From the NCBI GenBank assembly GCA_021151605.1, contig JAGKWZ010000008.1, positions 13,697-77,696 on the forward strand: 64,000 nt of DNA. The letters run 5' to 3'. The notes beneath the pieces were generated by a model. The model did no database searches, was not told where the DNA came from, and was given only the letters and a program-made list of their open reading frames with translations. A program made the translations under genes and the position numbers. The DNA is from Verrucomicrobiaceae bacterium (GTDB taxonomy: Bacteria; Verrucomicrobiota; Verrucomicrobiia; Verrucomicrobiales; Verrucomicrobiaceae). Positions 35,479 through 43,620 of the stretch are shown here, in pieces; the first letter of the stretch is position 1, and each line of letters starts with the position of its first letter.

Positions 35479-36153
35479 TCATTTTCCTCTCTTCAGCCAG
35501 CCGAGCGGGTGGTGGGTGATGGGGAATTTTTCACACCGAGTGGTGTCCACCTGGAACTCGGGGTGCCCGGCGAGGAAGCACTGGATCGCGGGCAGCGGGC
35601 CGGGACGGGCGGCTGCGAAGCGCGGCAGAGTGTCGATGACGCCGTCCTGAACATGGAGGTAACTGCCCGGGGTGACGAAGGCATGGTAATGGGCGAGTTC
35701 GCCCGCGACGTGAGATTCGGAATGGTCGCTGTCGAGGATGACGAGCACGGGGCCGGAGGCGGAAGCAACGGCGGCACGCACCTGGGCAAGGATCTCTTCG
35801 GAGGTGGAACTGCCGATGAGATATTTGATCCGCGGATGGCTGTGGTCGTGGAGCTTTTCGACATCGACGGTGATGATGGAACCATGGTTCATGAGGTCCA
35901 TCAGGTGGGCGTAAAAGAGCGATGAACCGCCGCGATTCGTGCCGGTCTCGATGATGAGAGAAGGACGGACACTGGAGATGACCTCCTGGATGATCCAGAG
36001 GTCGGCAATGTTCTGCCAGATGGGATTGCCGAGCCAGGTGAGGTTTCCATAGTTGCTGGTGCGGTGGACGAACTCGTCATCCATGAGCCGACGCAGGAAG
36101 GCGGGGCAGAGTCTGCGCAGGAGACTCCCGCAGAGTTGAGAGAAGGCGGTCAT
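35479..36153 (-). CDS. CmcI-family methyltransferase/hydroxylase-like protein
   Basis: This 224-residue protein matches the cephalosporin hydroxylase (CmcI) family. Landmarks are NLTWLGNPIWQNIADLWI, SLIIETGTNRGGSSLFYAHL (SAM-type loop), IITVDVEKLHDHSHPRIKYL, VLVILDSDHSESHVAGEL and GSYLHVQDGVIDTLP. Despite the name, family structure is that of SAM-dependent methyltransferases. In polysaccharide loci members are thought to methylate rhamnose-type sugars. The ATG at 36153 is ATGA-coupled to the ABC ATPase gene just upstream, which places it in the terminal methylation/export group. Methylation of the chain end could control length, as known for some Wzt-dependent O antigens; that is inference here. 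Confidence 0.88.
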   Translation of the reverse strand: MTAFSQLCGSLLRRLCPAFLRRLMDDEFVHRTSNYGNLTWLGNPIWQNIADLWIIQEVISSVRPSLIIETGTNRGGSSLFYAHLMDLMNHGSIITVDVEKLHDHSHPRIKYLIGSSTSEEILAQVRAAVASASGPVLVILDSDHSESHVAGELAHYHAFVTPGSYLHVQDGVIDTLPRFAAARPGPLPAIQCFLAGHPEFQVDTTRCEKFPITHHPLGWLKRGK

Positions 36154-37433
36154 GATGGGGTGGATTCCTCTGTGCCGAAGGTCCATGTGGGCTGAATTTT
36201 ACAGGGGCCGACGATGCTGGCATCCAGCGGACTGGCGTTGGGCTGCGGGTCCTGGAAAGTGAAGGCGAGGGCATGGGCCCGATGCTGAAGGGATACGATG
36301 CCATCATTCAGCCAGACGGAGAGCGTGTACTCTCCGGTAAGCAACGGAGCCTCACGAAGCACAAACGTGACGCTGCCCGAGCGACTGGCGGTGAGCGGCG
36401 TAGGCGCAGGATGCATGAGGGTGTTTGACCCAAAAATGGGCGTACCACCCAGGGTATAAAAGACGATGCCGATCTCCGGTCTGGAAATGGGACGGGGCGA
36501 GGTGAAGGAGACCTGGATGCGGAGTTCGCCATGGGTGAGCGCCTCGCTGTCGATCTGGATGCTGGTCACGGCGGGGCCTGAGGTATCCGTAAACTGGGCG
36601 CTCATGCGTCCGGCGTCAGAAAGATAGCGCGTAATGACCTCGCCAGTCGCGCCTGAGGCGACGAGACGCCCCCGGTCGAGCAGCATGACTGAGGAAGCGA
36701 GCCGCCGCACGATGTCCATCTGATGACTAACGAGGATGACGGTGCGCCCTTCAGTGACGACATTTTCGATGCGACCGAGGCAACGCTTTTGAAACTGCGC
36801 ATCTCCGACCGCTAGCACTTCATCGATGATGAGGATCTCGGGCTCCAAGTGAGCGGCGACAGCGAAGGCAAGCCGGACGCTCATGCCGGAGGAGTAGCGC
36901 TTCACGGGTGTGTCGAGAAAGGCATCCACATCGGCAAAGGCGACGATTTCATCAAAGCGGGCGCGGATCTCAGCGCGAGTCATGCCGAGGATGGCACCGT
37001 TCAGATAGATGTTTTCTCGACCGGTGAGCTCCGGGTGAAAGCCGGTCCCGACCTCCAAAAGTGAAGCCACACGCCCATTAAGCACGAGCCTCCCGGTGGT
37101 AGGCTGGGTGATGCGGGAGAGCAGTTTCAGCAGGGTGCTCTTTCCAGCGCCATTCCTGCCGATGATGCCGAGCGTCTCGCCCTGCCGGACCTCGAACGAA
37201 AGATCCCGAAGTGCCCAGAAGGAATTCCGTCCAAGGCGGCGAGATGACGGCGAACCAGGAATGAAAGCACCCGTAGGCTGAAGCTTGCGAGTCCACTGGA
37301 TGCAGATGCAGGTGTGGTCAGCATCTGGATCAGCATGAAGGCCACGGCACGCCTGCCGCAGGTGAGTCGCGTGACAACGACCTCGCTGAACCCGGCCTGA
37401 TTCAACGTCAACGCGAGGCCGTCCGCCGTCCAA
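36150..37433 (-). CDS. Wzt-type polysaccharide ABC transporter ATPase, 5' end damaged
   Basis: From about residue 65 the frame is a typical Wzt ATPase: FWALRDLSFEVRQGETLGII, Walker A GRNGAGKST, LLEVGTGFHPELTGRENIY, signature KRYSSGMSVRLAFAVAAHLE, Walker B EILIIDEVLAVGD and VSHQMDIVRRL. A C-terminal carbohydrate-binding domain follows (ISRPEIGIVFYTLGGTPIFG). The family normally has about 50 conserved residues before FWAL, including the nucleotide-stacking aromatic. Here that part is missing. The upstream frame instead overlaps the methyltransferase gene by 307 bases, and I find no ATG, only a TTG at 37433. The two genes look joined by a deletion near 37,220-37,245. The coordinates give the whole open frame; real translation start is unresolved. 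Confidence 0.75.
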   Translation of the reverse strand: MDGGRPRVDVESGRVQRGRCHATHLRQACRGLHADPDADHTCICIQWTRKLQPTGAFIPGSPSSRRLGRNSFWALRDLSFEVRQGETLGIIGRNGAGKSTLLKLLSRITQPTTGRLVLNGRVASLLEVGTGFHPELTGRENIYLNGAILGMTRAEIRARFDEIVAFADVDAFLDTPVKRYSSGMSVRLAFAVAAHLEPEILIIDEVLAVGDAQFQKRCLGRIENVVTEGRTVILVSHQMDIVRRLASSVMLLDRGRLVASGATGEVITRYLSDAGRMSAQFTDTSGPAVTSIQIDSEALTHGELRIQVSFTSPRPISRPEIGIVFYTLGGTPIFGSNTLMHPAPTPLTASRSGSVTFVLREAPLLTGEYTLSVWLNDGIVSLQHRAHALAFTFQDPQPNASPLDASIVGPCKIQPTWTFGTEESTPS

Positions 37434-37867
37434 CGCCAGTAATCGTGAGGGCAGCCATGGTCAGGGAAAGTACCATGAGTGGAAAGGAGGATTTTCCCAC
37501 CCGGCCGCAGAAGTCGTAGCGCCTCGGCCAGATAGGCGGCGGGGTCTGTCACATGCTCCAGCACCTGGGTGGAAAGCACGAGGTCGAGGCTGGAGGACGC
37601 GAGTTCAGGGAGGCGGCTGTCTGAACGAAAAGCATGGTCAATGTCGGGAGTGCCCGCGAGGTCGGCACGCACATAGCGGACAGCGTTTGGAAATAAACTG
37701 CAGTAGGGCGAGCCGCCGCAGCCGTAATCGAGAATGTGCAGCGGGGCATCGGTTCGGTGCTGCTCCAGCGCCTGACGCAGGTCCGCGAGGTGAAGGTAAA
37801 ATTGATCCCCCGGCTGCGGATGCAGGCGCTGACGGAGGTAGTCATGCTGGACAAGTGTCTCGTCCAT
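37127..37867 (-). CDS. Class I SAM-dependent methyltransferase, 3' end altered
   Basis: This 246-residue frame has a clear SAM-methyltransferase core: LHILDYGCGGSPYCSLFP (residues 43-60), VRADLAGTPDIDHAF, LDLVLSTQVLEHVTDPAAYL, RPGGKILLSTHGTFPDHGC and the YWRWTADGLALTLNQAGF block. All are found in enzymes encoded beside sugar ABC exporters. After about residue 213 the translation (IPSGHFGIFRSRSGRARRSA) is the out-of-frame reading of the ATPase gene. The natural C-terminus, roughly the last 20-30 residues, is therefore lost or replaced. It starts at the ATG at 37867, one base overlapping the TylF-like gene stop. The catalytic core is intact, so activity may remain. Confidence 0.82.
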   Translation of the reverse strand: MDETLVQHDYLRQRLHPQPGDQFYLHLADLRQALEQHRTDAPLHILDYGCGGSPYCSLFPNAVRYVRADLAGTPDIDHAFRSDSRLPELASSSLDLVLSTQVLEHVTDPAAYLAEALRLLRPGGKILLSTHGTFPDHGCPHDYWRWTADGLALTLNQAGFSEVVVTRLTCGRRAVAFMLIQMLTTPASASSGLASFSLRVLSFLVRRHLAALDGIPSGHFGIFRSRSGRARRSASSAGMALERAPC

Positions 37868-38664
37868 CAGGCGGAAGTGAGGCGGGGTTTCACCCAGACG
37901 CGGCCCGTTTCATCCACACGGTGCAGGAGGATGGGCTCGGGACAGGCAGCTAAAAATTCATCCACTGCGCGGCGGGCACCCTGCCAGCAGCCGTAATCGT
38001 CCACGATGATGACACCGCCGGGCGTGACGCGCTGATAGAGATGCGCCAGTTCATGACGTGTGCTTTCATACCAGTCAGTGTCCAGCCTCAGCAGAGCGAT
38101 GCGCTCCGGCTCGTGTGCGGGGATGGTCTGCTCCACCGGCCCGGCAATGAAGTGCATCTTTTCCGCAGGATAACCGGTCAGGGAAAGCGTGTGGCGCACG
38201 TCTTCGAGAGATGCTTCCGCCCAAAGCACGCTCTGCGCGCGTGGCACCGTTTCAGCTGCCAGAAGTTCGCGTGCTGGAGTGCCCGCGTGATCGCGGTCTA
38301 GATCACCAGGCTGAGTCATGCCGGTGAAGGTGTCATAAAGCCAGAGCGCGCGCTTGGTGTCAGCAGTTTCCAGTAAGGCCCGCGCCACGAGTGCCATGCT
38401 ACCACCGCGCCAGACACCGCACTCCACGATATCTCCCGGGATCTGCCAGCGCTGGAGATGCCTCACCGCCTGAAGCAGGGCGTAACGCCGCTCCACACCT
38501 GTCATGGTCAGGCCGTCCACGGCACTCAGACGCGCCATGTCCTCCGCTGGGATGTCTGGTCGTGCCTCCGCACGATGTGCTGAAGCGGCGGCAGGAACTT
38601 CATGCCATGCCTTCCGCCCTGCGTGTAGAGCAGCGGAGAGGGCATGTCTGGCACGCTTCAACAT
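37867..38664 (-). CDS. TylF/MycF-family macrocin-O-methyltransferase-like protein
   Basis: This 265-residue protein carries all TylF family signatures: DGLTMTGVERRYALLQAV, IPGDIVECGVWRGGSMALVA (SAM loop, about residues 76-95), LYDTFTGMTQPG, IALLRLDTDWYESTRHEL and the metal-binding VTPGGVIIVDDYGCWQGAR. TylF and MycF O-methylate deoxysugars in a Mg-dependent way using the two aspartates seen here in DTD and DDY. This makes O-methylation of a 6-deoxyhexose of the cluster glycan likely. It overlaps the GT4 gene upstream by 7 bases and the next methyltransferase by one base. The first 35 residues are basic and alanine-rich, without assigned role. Confidence 0.92.
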   Translation of the reverse strand: MLKRARHALSAALHAGRKAWHEVPAAASAHRAEARPDIPAEDMARLSAVDGLTMTGVERRYALLQAVRHLQRWQIPGDIVECGVWRGGSMALVARALLETADTKRALWLYDTFTGMTQPGDLDRDHAGTPARELLAAETVPRAQSVLWAEASLEDVRHTLSLTGYPAEKMHFIAGPVEQTIPAHEPERIALLRLDTDWYESTRHELAHLYQRVTPGGVIIVDDYGCWQGARRAVDEFLAACPEPILLHRVDETGRVWVKPRLTSA

Positions 38665-39821
38665 GATGTCCGAGTTCCTCCGCTCATGCTGGTTTCACAG
38701 AGACTAGCAAAGAGGTCTTCATACTGTCCCAGACAGTGCTCCATGCTGAAACGGGCGAATGCATCCGCCGCACCCAGCGCTAGTTCAAAACGCGCCCCGG
38801 AATGCGTCATCGCGAGCATCTCCGCAGCGAGATGGTTCACATCCGCACGTCCATCGGCGGCGAGCGGCACGAGCCGACCAGCGCGCCCGATCATGTCAGG
38901 AATGCCCCCGATGTCCGTGGCGATCACCGGCTTGCCACAGGCGAGGTATTCGATGATCGAGTTCGGCAGGCTTTCCTGTGGCAGACAGGTTGGCAGAAGA
39001 CCGACATCGAAGCCACGCACCCAGCGCTCAGGTTCGTTTTGTTGACCGGCGAAAATGATCCAGGGCTCACTGACTTCGTTACGCAATTTCTGGATGCATG
39101 GGCCATCCCCAACAAGCACCAAACGCATCGGATTCTTATTGAGGGCTCTCACTTTGCGGGCTGCCTCAATCGCTTCGCGCCAGCCTTTGTCCGCAACTCC
39201 ACGTGCCACCATGCCGAAAGTGACACCTTCAAAGGGCTCCAGCACTGGGCTAAGTTTGGCACCACCGATATAGCCATATGGTATCGTCGTGATACGGCAG
39301 GCGGAGCGCAGTGGCAGTGAACGCGCCTTTTGAGCATTGGCTTCAGCCGGACAGATGAGTGCATCGAGACGGCGGAAGATCACTGCATCTGGCACAGCAT
39401 CGAAATGCTGGGTGTCACCATGATCTGACTTCGTGAGCAGAAGACGTGTATGCTCAAAGGCGGCACAAACCTGACGGGCGGCAGGCATGAGCTGTGCATT
39501 CACGATGTCGAAGCGGTGCCGCCGATGCAGTGCTCTCAACCGCTGCGTATGCAGGGCCATTTCGGGATCAAAGGCAGGGAAGCGCTTTTGAATCATGAGG
39601 GTGAGTTTGTAAAACACCCGATAAGTGAGCGGGGTGAACCATGACACGCTCTCCACTGGCACTCCCCCGGGCATACGTGCGTGCATCGCGGGGTCAGAAC
39701 AGCGTAGCGCAGGGATGTAGCAGGTGACCTCATGGCGTTCGTGCAGTGCCGTGACAAGATTCGTGAAAAACTTCTCCGCCCCGCCCATGGCGAGACTGTT
39801 CATAGCCATCAAAATGCGCAT
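38658..39821 (-). CDS. Glycosyltransferase family 4
   Basis: This 387-residue protein begins MRILMAMNSLAMGGAEKFFT, the GT4 glycine-rich start. It shows HRFDIVNAQLMPAARQVC and LLLTKSDHGDTQHFDAV in the acceptor domain. The donor domain has VTFGMVARGVADKGWREAIE, LVLVGDGPCIQKLRNE, IIFAGQQNEPERWVRG and the EX7E-type LLPTCLPQESLPNSIIEYLA, followed by GKPVIATDIGGIPDMI. This last block, with 'PnsiiEyla', is typical for GT4 enzymes of O-antigen loci. The gene is followed after the start overlap by TylF, so methylation of the sugar it adds is plausible. Specificity is unknown. Confidence 0.92.
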   Translation of the reverse strand: MRILMAMNSLAMGGAEKFFTNLVTALHERHEVTCYIPALRCSDPAMHARMPGGVPVESVSWFTPLTYRVFYKLTLMIQKRFPAFDPEMALHTQRLRALHRRHRFDIVNAQLMPAARQVCAAFEHTRLLLTKSDHGDTQHFDAVPDAVIFRRLDALICPAEANAQKARSLPLRSACRITTIPYGYIGGAKLSPVLEPFEGVTFGMVARGVADKGWREAIEAARKVRALNKNPMRLVLVGDGPCIQKLRNEVSEPWIIFAGQQNEPERWVRGFDVGLLPTCLPQESLPNSIIEYLACGKPVIATDIGGIPDMIGRAGRLVPLAADGRADVNHLAAEMLAMTHSGARFELALGAADAFARFSMEHCLGQYEDLFASLCETSMSGGTRTSC

Positions 39822-39824
39822 CGG

Positions 39825-40847
39825 TCACGCTGCCTGCCGGTAAATCTCCGCCGTCTCCTTCGCAATGATCCGCCAGTCATGCTTCAGCGCGTGGGCACGC
39901 GCTGCGTGCCGCATTTCCTGCTGGCGTGAAAGGCTTGCAGCTAGATCGCTGATGGCTTTCACCGTCGATGTCACATCGCCCGCCGCGCTTAGCGTGGCAC
40001 ATTCAGCCGTCACATACTCCGGCACTCCGCCCACCCGCTGACTTACCACAGGAGCCCCGCAGGCCATGGCTTCCAGCAGCGCATTGTTCGCGGTGGCGTT
40101 CTCTGGCAGATGAAGGAAACACGACGCGCGGCGGCTGAGTTCCAACAGCTCGGCATCACTGACTCTAATGCGGTAGCTGATATTCCCAAGCCTGGCGAAG
40201 TGGTGCCCTTTGTCCTCAGGTCCGACGAAGACGAAACGAATCCGCTTTTGATCCACGAAGCATTCAGCCACGGCTCGCATCTGCACATAATCTCGGCGCG
40301 TGCCGCCGACGGCCAGCACCATAAACTCCTCAGGCACATCAAGACTGGCGGGCGTGAAGTGATCCACATCCACCCCGTGCCGCACGACATGCAGCTTTTC
40401 CGAGGGCACCCGGTGCTGGAGAAAGTAAGAACGCTGTGTCTCGCTCATGAGCAGGATGGCTGTGAAGTGACGCAGCGAAGAAGGCCTACGGATGACCTGA
40501 GGCAGATCGTCCGGGCACTGGTGAAAGGTCCCAATAAGGCGCAGCCCACGCGAAGCGCGAAGATCGAGGAAAGCGAGGTCGCGATCACACCAGAGGAAAT
40601 GCACAAGCTGGCTGGACTCCAGCGCGAGCCGCTGACTGACAGCCCTTTCCACCGCAAACGAGCCGCTGGTACACCAGCGTGAGAAGCTGAACCTGCGACG
40701 AACTCGGGACCACAGTCTCGGAAGTCCACTGGCAGTTTCCTCACGGGCCGCACACACCTTGTCAGCATCGAGATAATCGGCGAGCACATGATAACCTGAA
40801 CGGCGGGCGAGGATGTCATCTTGGGACCAAGCGAGTAGCGGCCTCAT
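39825..40847 (-). CDS. Glycosyltransferase family 4
   Basis: This 340-residue protein begins MRPLLAWSQDDILARRSGYH. It contains LVHFLWCDRDLAFLDLRA, LIGTFHQCPDDLPQV and AILLMSETQRSYFLQHRVP in the acceptor domain. The donor domain contains KLHVVRHGVDVDHFTPASL, MVLAVGGTRRDYVQMRAVAE, FVFVGPEDKGHHF and the EX7E-like CFLHLPENATANNALLEAMA with GAPVVSQRVGGVPEYV. The N-terminal domain is shorter than usual for GT4. The ATG at 40847 is ATGA-coupled to the methyltransferase upstream, and the five-codon longer frame is not used. It ends 3 bases before the next GT4 gene starts. Confidence 0.88.
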   Translation of the reverse strand: MRPLLAWSQDDILARRSGYHVLADYLDADKVCAAREETASGLPRLWSRVRRRFSFSRWCTSGSFAVERAVSQRLALESSQLVHFLWCDRDLAFLDLRASRGLRLIGTFHQCPDDLPQVIRRPSSLRHFTAILLMSETQRSYFLQHRVPSEKLHVVRHGVDVDHFTPASLDVPEEFMVLAVGGTRRDYVQMRAVAECFVDQKRIRFVFVGPEDKGHHFARLGNISYRIRVSDAELLELSRRASCFLHLPENATANNALLEAMACGAPVVSQRVGGVPEYVTAECATLSAAGDVTSTVKAISDLAASLSRQQEMRHAARAHALKHDWRIIAKETAEIYRQAA

Positions 40848-41770
40848 GCTTGTTGCATCCAAAAACTACCGCCAGCATTGGCAAGCAAGGCTGGCAATGA
40901 ATCTTTGAAAAGCCCGGGAAATTGAGCGGCTGCATACCGATTGAAGGCGCGAACCTTCAGATCTGAATTGCCGATGAGAAGCGCTCGCAGAAAGAGGGAC
41001 TCGTTCCATGCGCGCCCTTCCTGAAACCAGGCCATGGGATAAGAGCCTGGATAGAAAATGTCGTGGACATGCACCCAGACACCGGGCTTCAAACGCGGGA
41101 TGACTCTCAAAAAGAGGAATGCCACATCGCTGCCTGCTTTCGCGACATGGGATGAGTCGATGAAGAGGAAATCTCCGGCCTCCAGCGTGTCGAAGATCTC
41201 CATCGGCATAGATTGCACCGACTGACGATGAAGTGTGATGCTTCCCATGTCCTGAACGCCGAGCAATTGCTCCAATCGCTGCGGATAAGGTTCGATGCAT
41301 GTAATGTCGCATTGGCTTCCCGTTTGCTCCAGAGTGTCGAGCATCACTGCAGTAGAAAAACCAGATCCAACCTCAATAATCCGCTGAGGCTTCGCACGGC
41401 GCATGAGACCGCTGAGCAGAAAAGCATCGGCCAGAGGAAACCATTCATTTTGCGAGTGATAGCGCCAGCCCGGCTGCGCCTGCTCAGGGAATGTAAGGCG
41501 CGGTTTCTGGGCGAGCAGCTCCGCATAAAGCGCTCGCTGCTCATCGGAGTAAAGTTCCACATGCTCCCAGCATTTCTCATCATCGTGTGGCAGAGATTCG
41601 TCACTAGGATTTGCGCTCTGCAAATCGAGAAGAGGAGAGTAAAAGTGACCGGGGGGAAAGAGGCAGGCTCCACGGTGACTCGGATGCCGACGCAGCCAGA
41701 AGCGTAGAACTCGTGATTTCAAAAACCGCCATGGGTAGGTCGGGTGAAACAGGATGCGCAGCGGTGGCAT
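40844..41770 (-). CDS. Class I SAM-dependent methyltransferase (Methyltransf_24 type)
   Basis: This 308-residue protein has WRYHSQNEWFPLADAFLLSG, a SAM loop RIIEVGSGFSTAVMLDTLEQ (about residues 133-152), ITCIEPYPQRLEQLLG and the acidic GDFLFIDSSHVAKAGSDVAF. PGVWVHVHDIFYPGSYPM closes the core. These are the features of the Methyltransf_24 group, in which D and H residues near 'IDSsH' and 'hvHDif' bind a metal. The N-terminal 100 residues are specific to proteins of exopolysaccharide loci. Start and stop are coupled to the permease (4-base gap) and the GT4. It is likely another glycan O-methyltransferase; target unknown. Confidence 0.86.
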   Translation of the reverse strand: MPPLRILFHPTYPWRFLKSRVLRFWLRRHPSHRGACLFPPGHFYSPLLDLQSANPSDESLPHDDEKCWEHVELYSDEQRALYAELLAQKPRLTFPEQAQPGWRYHSQNEWFPLADAFLLSGLMRRAKPQRIIEVGSGFSTAVMLDTLEQTGSQCDITCIEPYPQRLEQLLGVQDMGSITLHRQSVQSMPMEIFDTLEAGDFLFIDSSHVAKAGSDVAFLFLRVIPRLKPGVWVHVHDIFYPGSYPMAWFQEGRAWNESLFLRALLIGNSDLKVRAFNRYAAAQFPGLFKDSLPALLANAGGSFWMQQA

Positions 41771-41774
41771 GACA

Positions 41775-42602
41775 TCAGATCACGTCAGCAAACGTGCGCT
41801 CGGTATGGCGGAAGTATTTGATGCCGACCACCAGGAACACAAGACTCAGCACCGAGGAAAGAGCGAAGCTGCCCCAGTGCATCTCAGTGGTGCCGCAGAT
41901 GGCCCAGCGGAAACCATCAATCACTCCGACGATGGGATTGATGGAAAGGATGATACGACCGGCGTCCCCGAATCGCTCCTGGATCGCCGATGTGCTGTAA
42001 AACACGGGCGAGACGAACTGACCGAACTGCACCACGAAAGGGATGATGTAGCGGAAGTCGCGATACTTCACATTCAATGCCGTGAACAATAGCCCAGGCC
42101 CCATCGCCGTGACAAAAGCCAGTGCCGTAAAGAGCGGCAAAGCGCAAAGACGCCAGGTCGGCATCAGGCCATACCAGATCATCAAGCCTGCGAGGATGAC
42201 CATGGAGATGGCGAAATCGACGAACGCCACGACCACAGCACTCGCGGGCAGGATCATGCGGGGGAAATAAACCTTGGAGATGAGGTTGGCATTCCCCACG
42301 AGGCTTCCTGCCGATTCACTCAGTGCGCTGGAAAAGAAAAACCATGGCAAAGTGCCCGCGCAGACCATGATGGCGTAGGGCACGCCATCGCTGGGCAATT
42401 TTGCAAGCGTGCCGAAGATTCCAGCACCGATCAAGATGGTAAGCAGCGGACGAATCACCGCCCAGGCGACTCCGATGACGGTCTGCTTGTAACGGACAAG
42501 AATGTCACGCCAGGCGAGGAAGCCAAACAACTCGCGGTAGCGCCACAGATCAGCCCAGTATTGCTGAGATGCGCGCTCTGCTTCGATGACGAGTTTACTC
42601 AT
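41775..42602 (-). CDS. Wzm-type polysaccharide ABC transporter permease
   Basis: This 275-residue permease begins MSKLVIEAERASQQYWADLW and RYRELFGFLAWRDILVRYKQ, the amphipathic helix of the ABC-2 Wzm/TagG group. Six membrane segments follow, including VIGVAWAVIRPLLTILIGAG, AGTLPWFFFSSALSES and ILPASAVVVAFVDFAISMVI. The conserved ALNVKYRDFRYIIPFVVQFG and NPIVGVIDGFRWAI are present. It would form the membrane channel with the Wzt-like ATPase that lies 4.3 kb downstream, an unusual separation since wzm and wzt are normally adjacent. The ATG at 42602 forms an ATGA overlap with the rmlB stop; the upstream extension of the frame is not conserved. Confidence 0.9.
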   Translation of the reverse strand: MSKLVIEAERASQQYWADLWRYRELFGFLAWRDILVRYKQTVIGVAWAVIRPLLTILIGAGIFGTLAKLPSDGVPYAIMVCAGTLPWFFFSSALSESAGSLVGNANLISKVYFPRMILPASAVVVAFVDFAISMVILAGLMIWYGLMPTWRLCALPLFTALAFVTAMGPGLLFTALNVKYRDFRYIIPFVVQFGQFVSPVFYSTSAIQERFGDAGRIILSINPIVGVIDGFRWAICGTTEMHWGSFALSSVLSLVFLVVGIKYFRHTERTFADVI

Positions 42603-43612
42603 GCCATGATCTTGCCCGTGACGGCTGCCGCCCAGGCGATGTTGTTCAGATACCACGCGACGGTTTCGCGAATGCCCGACTCAAAGGTGTGTGCAGGCTG
42701 CCACCCGAGTTCGCGCTCAATCTTCGAGGCATCAATGGCGTAGCGGCGGTCATGGCCGGGACGGTCTTTGACAAAGGTGATCAACGATCGGGAACCACCT
42801 CCGAGAGATGGCTTGATCTCGTCCACGAGATCACAGATGAGCTCCACGAGATGTAGATTCGCCTTCTCATTTAGACCTCCGATGTTGTAGGTTTCTCCCG
42901 AACGACCTTGATTCAGCACGAGCCAGAGCGCCTCGACGTGGTCGCCAACGTAGAGCCAGTCGCGCACGTTCAAGCCATCGCCATACACGGGGATCGCTTT
43001 GCGTGAGAGAATGCTCTGAATGACCACCGGAATGAGCTTCTCAGGGAACTGATAGGGGCCATAGTTGTTCGAGCAGTTCGTGATGACGGCCGGCAGGCCG
43101 TATGTGTGGTGGTATGCTCGCACCAGCATGTCGCTGGAGGCTTTGCTGGCTGAGTACGGCGAGTTCGGCGCATAGGATGTCGTTTCCGTGAAGAGCCCAG
43201 TTTCGCCAAGCGAGCCATAGACTTCATCGGTGGAGACATGGTGGAACTTCACCCCTTCCCTGCCCTGCCAATGATCGCGACAGGCTTCGAGTAGATGGAA
43301 GGTGCCGACGATGTTGGTTTGAATGAAGTCGCCCGGCCCCGAAATGGAGCGATCCACATGCGATTCGGCGGCGAGGTGCATGACGTGGGTGATGTCATGC
43401 TGCTTCACGACTCGGATGACGGCGTATTTATCACGCAGGTCTGCCTTTTCGAAAACGTAACCAGGATGCTCCACTCCCGTGAGATTCTCGAGATGCCCAG
43501 CATAGGTCAGACAGTCGAAATTCACGATCTTGCGCACCTCGGGCTGCTTTGCCACAAGTCGAACGAGGTTCGACCCGATGAAACCAGCACCGCCTGTGAT
43601 GAGAAGGTTCAT
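42599..43612 (-). CDS. rfbB: dTDP-glucose 4,6-dehydratase
   Basis: This 337-residue extended SDR enzyme converts dTDP-glucose to dTDP-4-keto-6-deoxyglucose. Visible are MNLLITGGAGFIGSNLVRLV with the NAD loop, MHLAAESHVDRSISGP, HVSTDEVYGSLG holding the catalytic TDE, YSASKASSDMLVRAYHHTY with the YxxxK pair, and NNYGPYQFPEKLIP. FVKDRPGHDRRYAIDASKIE is the RmlB-specific C-terminal block. It is preceded by rmlA after 8 bases. No rmlC or rmlD is encoded in the window, so the keto intermediate more likely feeds the DegT aminotransferase or genes elsewhere. Confidence 0.96.
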   Translation of the reverse strand: MNLLITGGAGFIGSNLVRLVAKQPEVRKIVNFDCLTYAGHLENLTGVEHPGYVFEKADLRDKYAVIRVVKQHDITHVMHLAAESHVDRSISGPGDFIQTNIVGTFHLLEACRDHWQGREGVKFHHVSTDEVYGSLGETGLFTETTSYAPNSPYSASKASSDMLVRAYHHTYGLPAVITNCSNNYGPYQFPEKLIPVVIQSILSRKAIPVYGDGLNVRDWLYVGDHVEALWLVLNQGRSGETYNIGGLNEKANLHLVELICDLVDEIKPSLGGGSRSLITFVKDRPGHDRRYAIDASKIERELGWQPAHTFESGIRETVAWYLNNIAWAAAVTGKIMA

Positions 43613-43620
43613 GATTTGAA

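Noticed and set aside
37240..37433. Extended N-terminus of the Wzt ATPase as real protein
   Set aside because: The stretch is the out-of-frame reading of the methyltransferase gene and does not resemble the conserved ATPase start.
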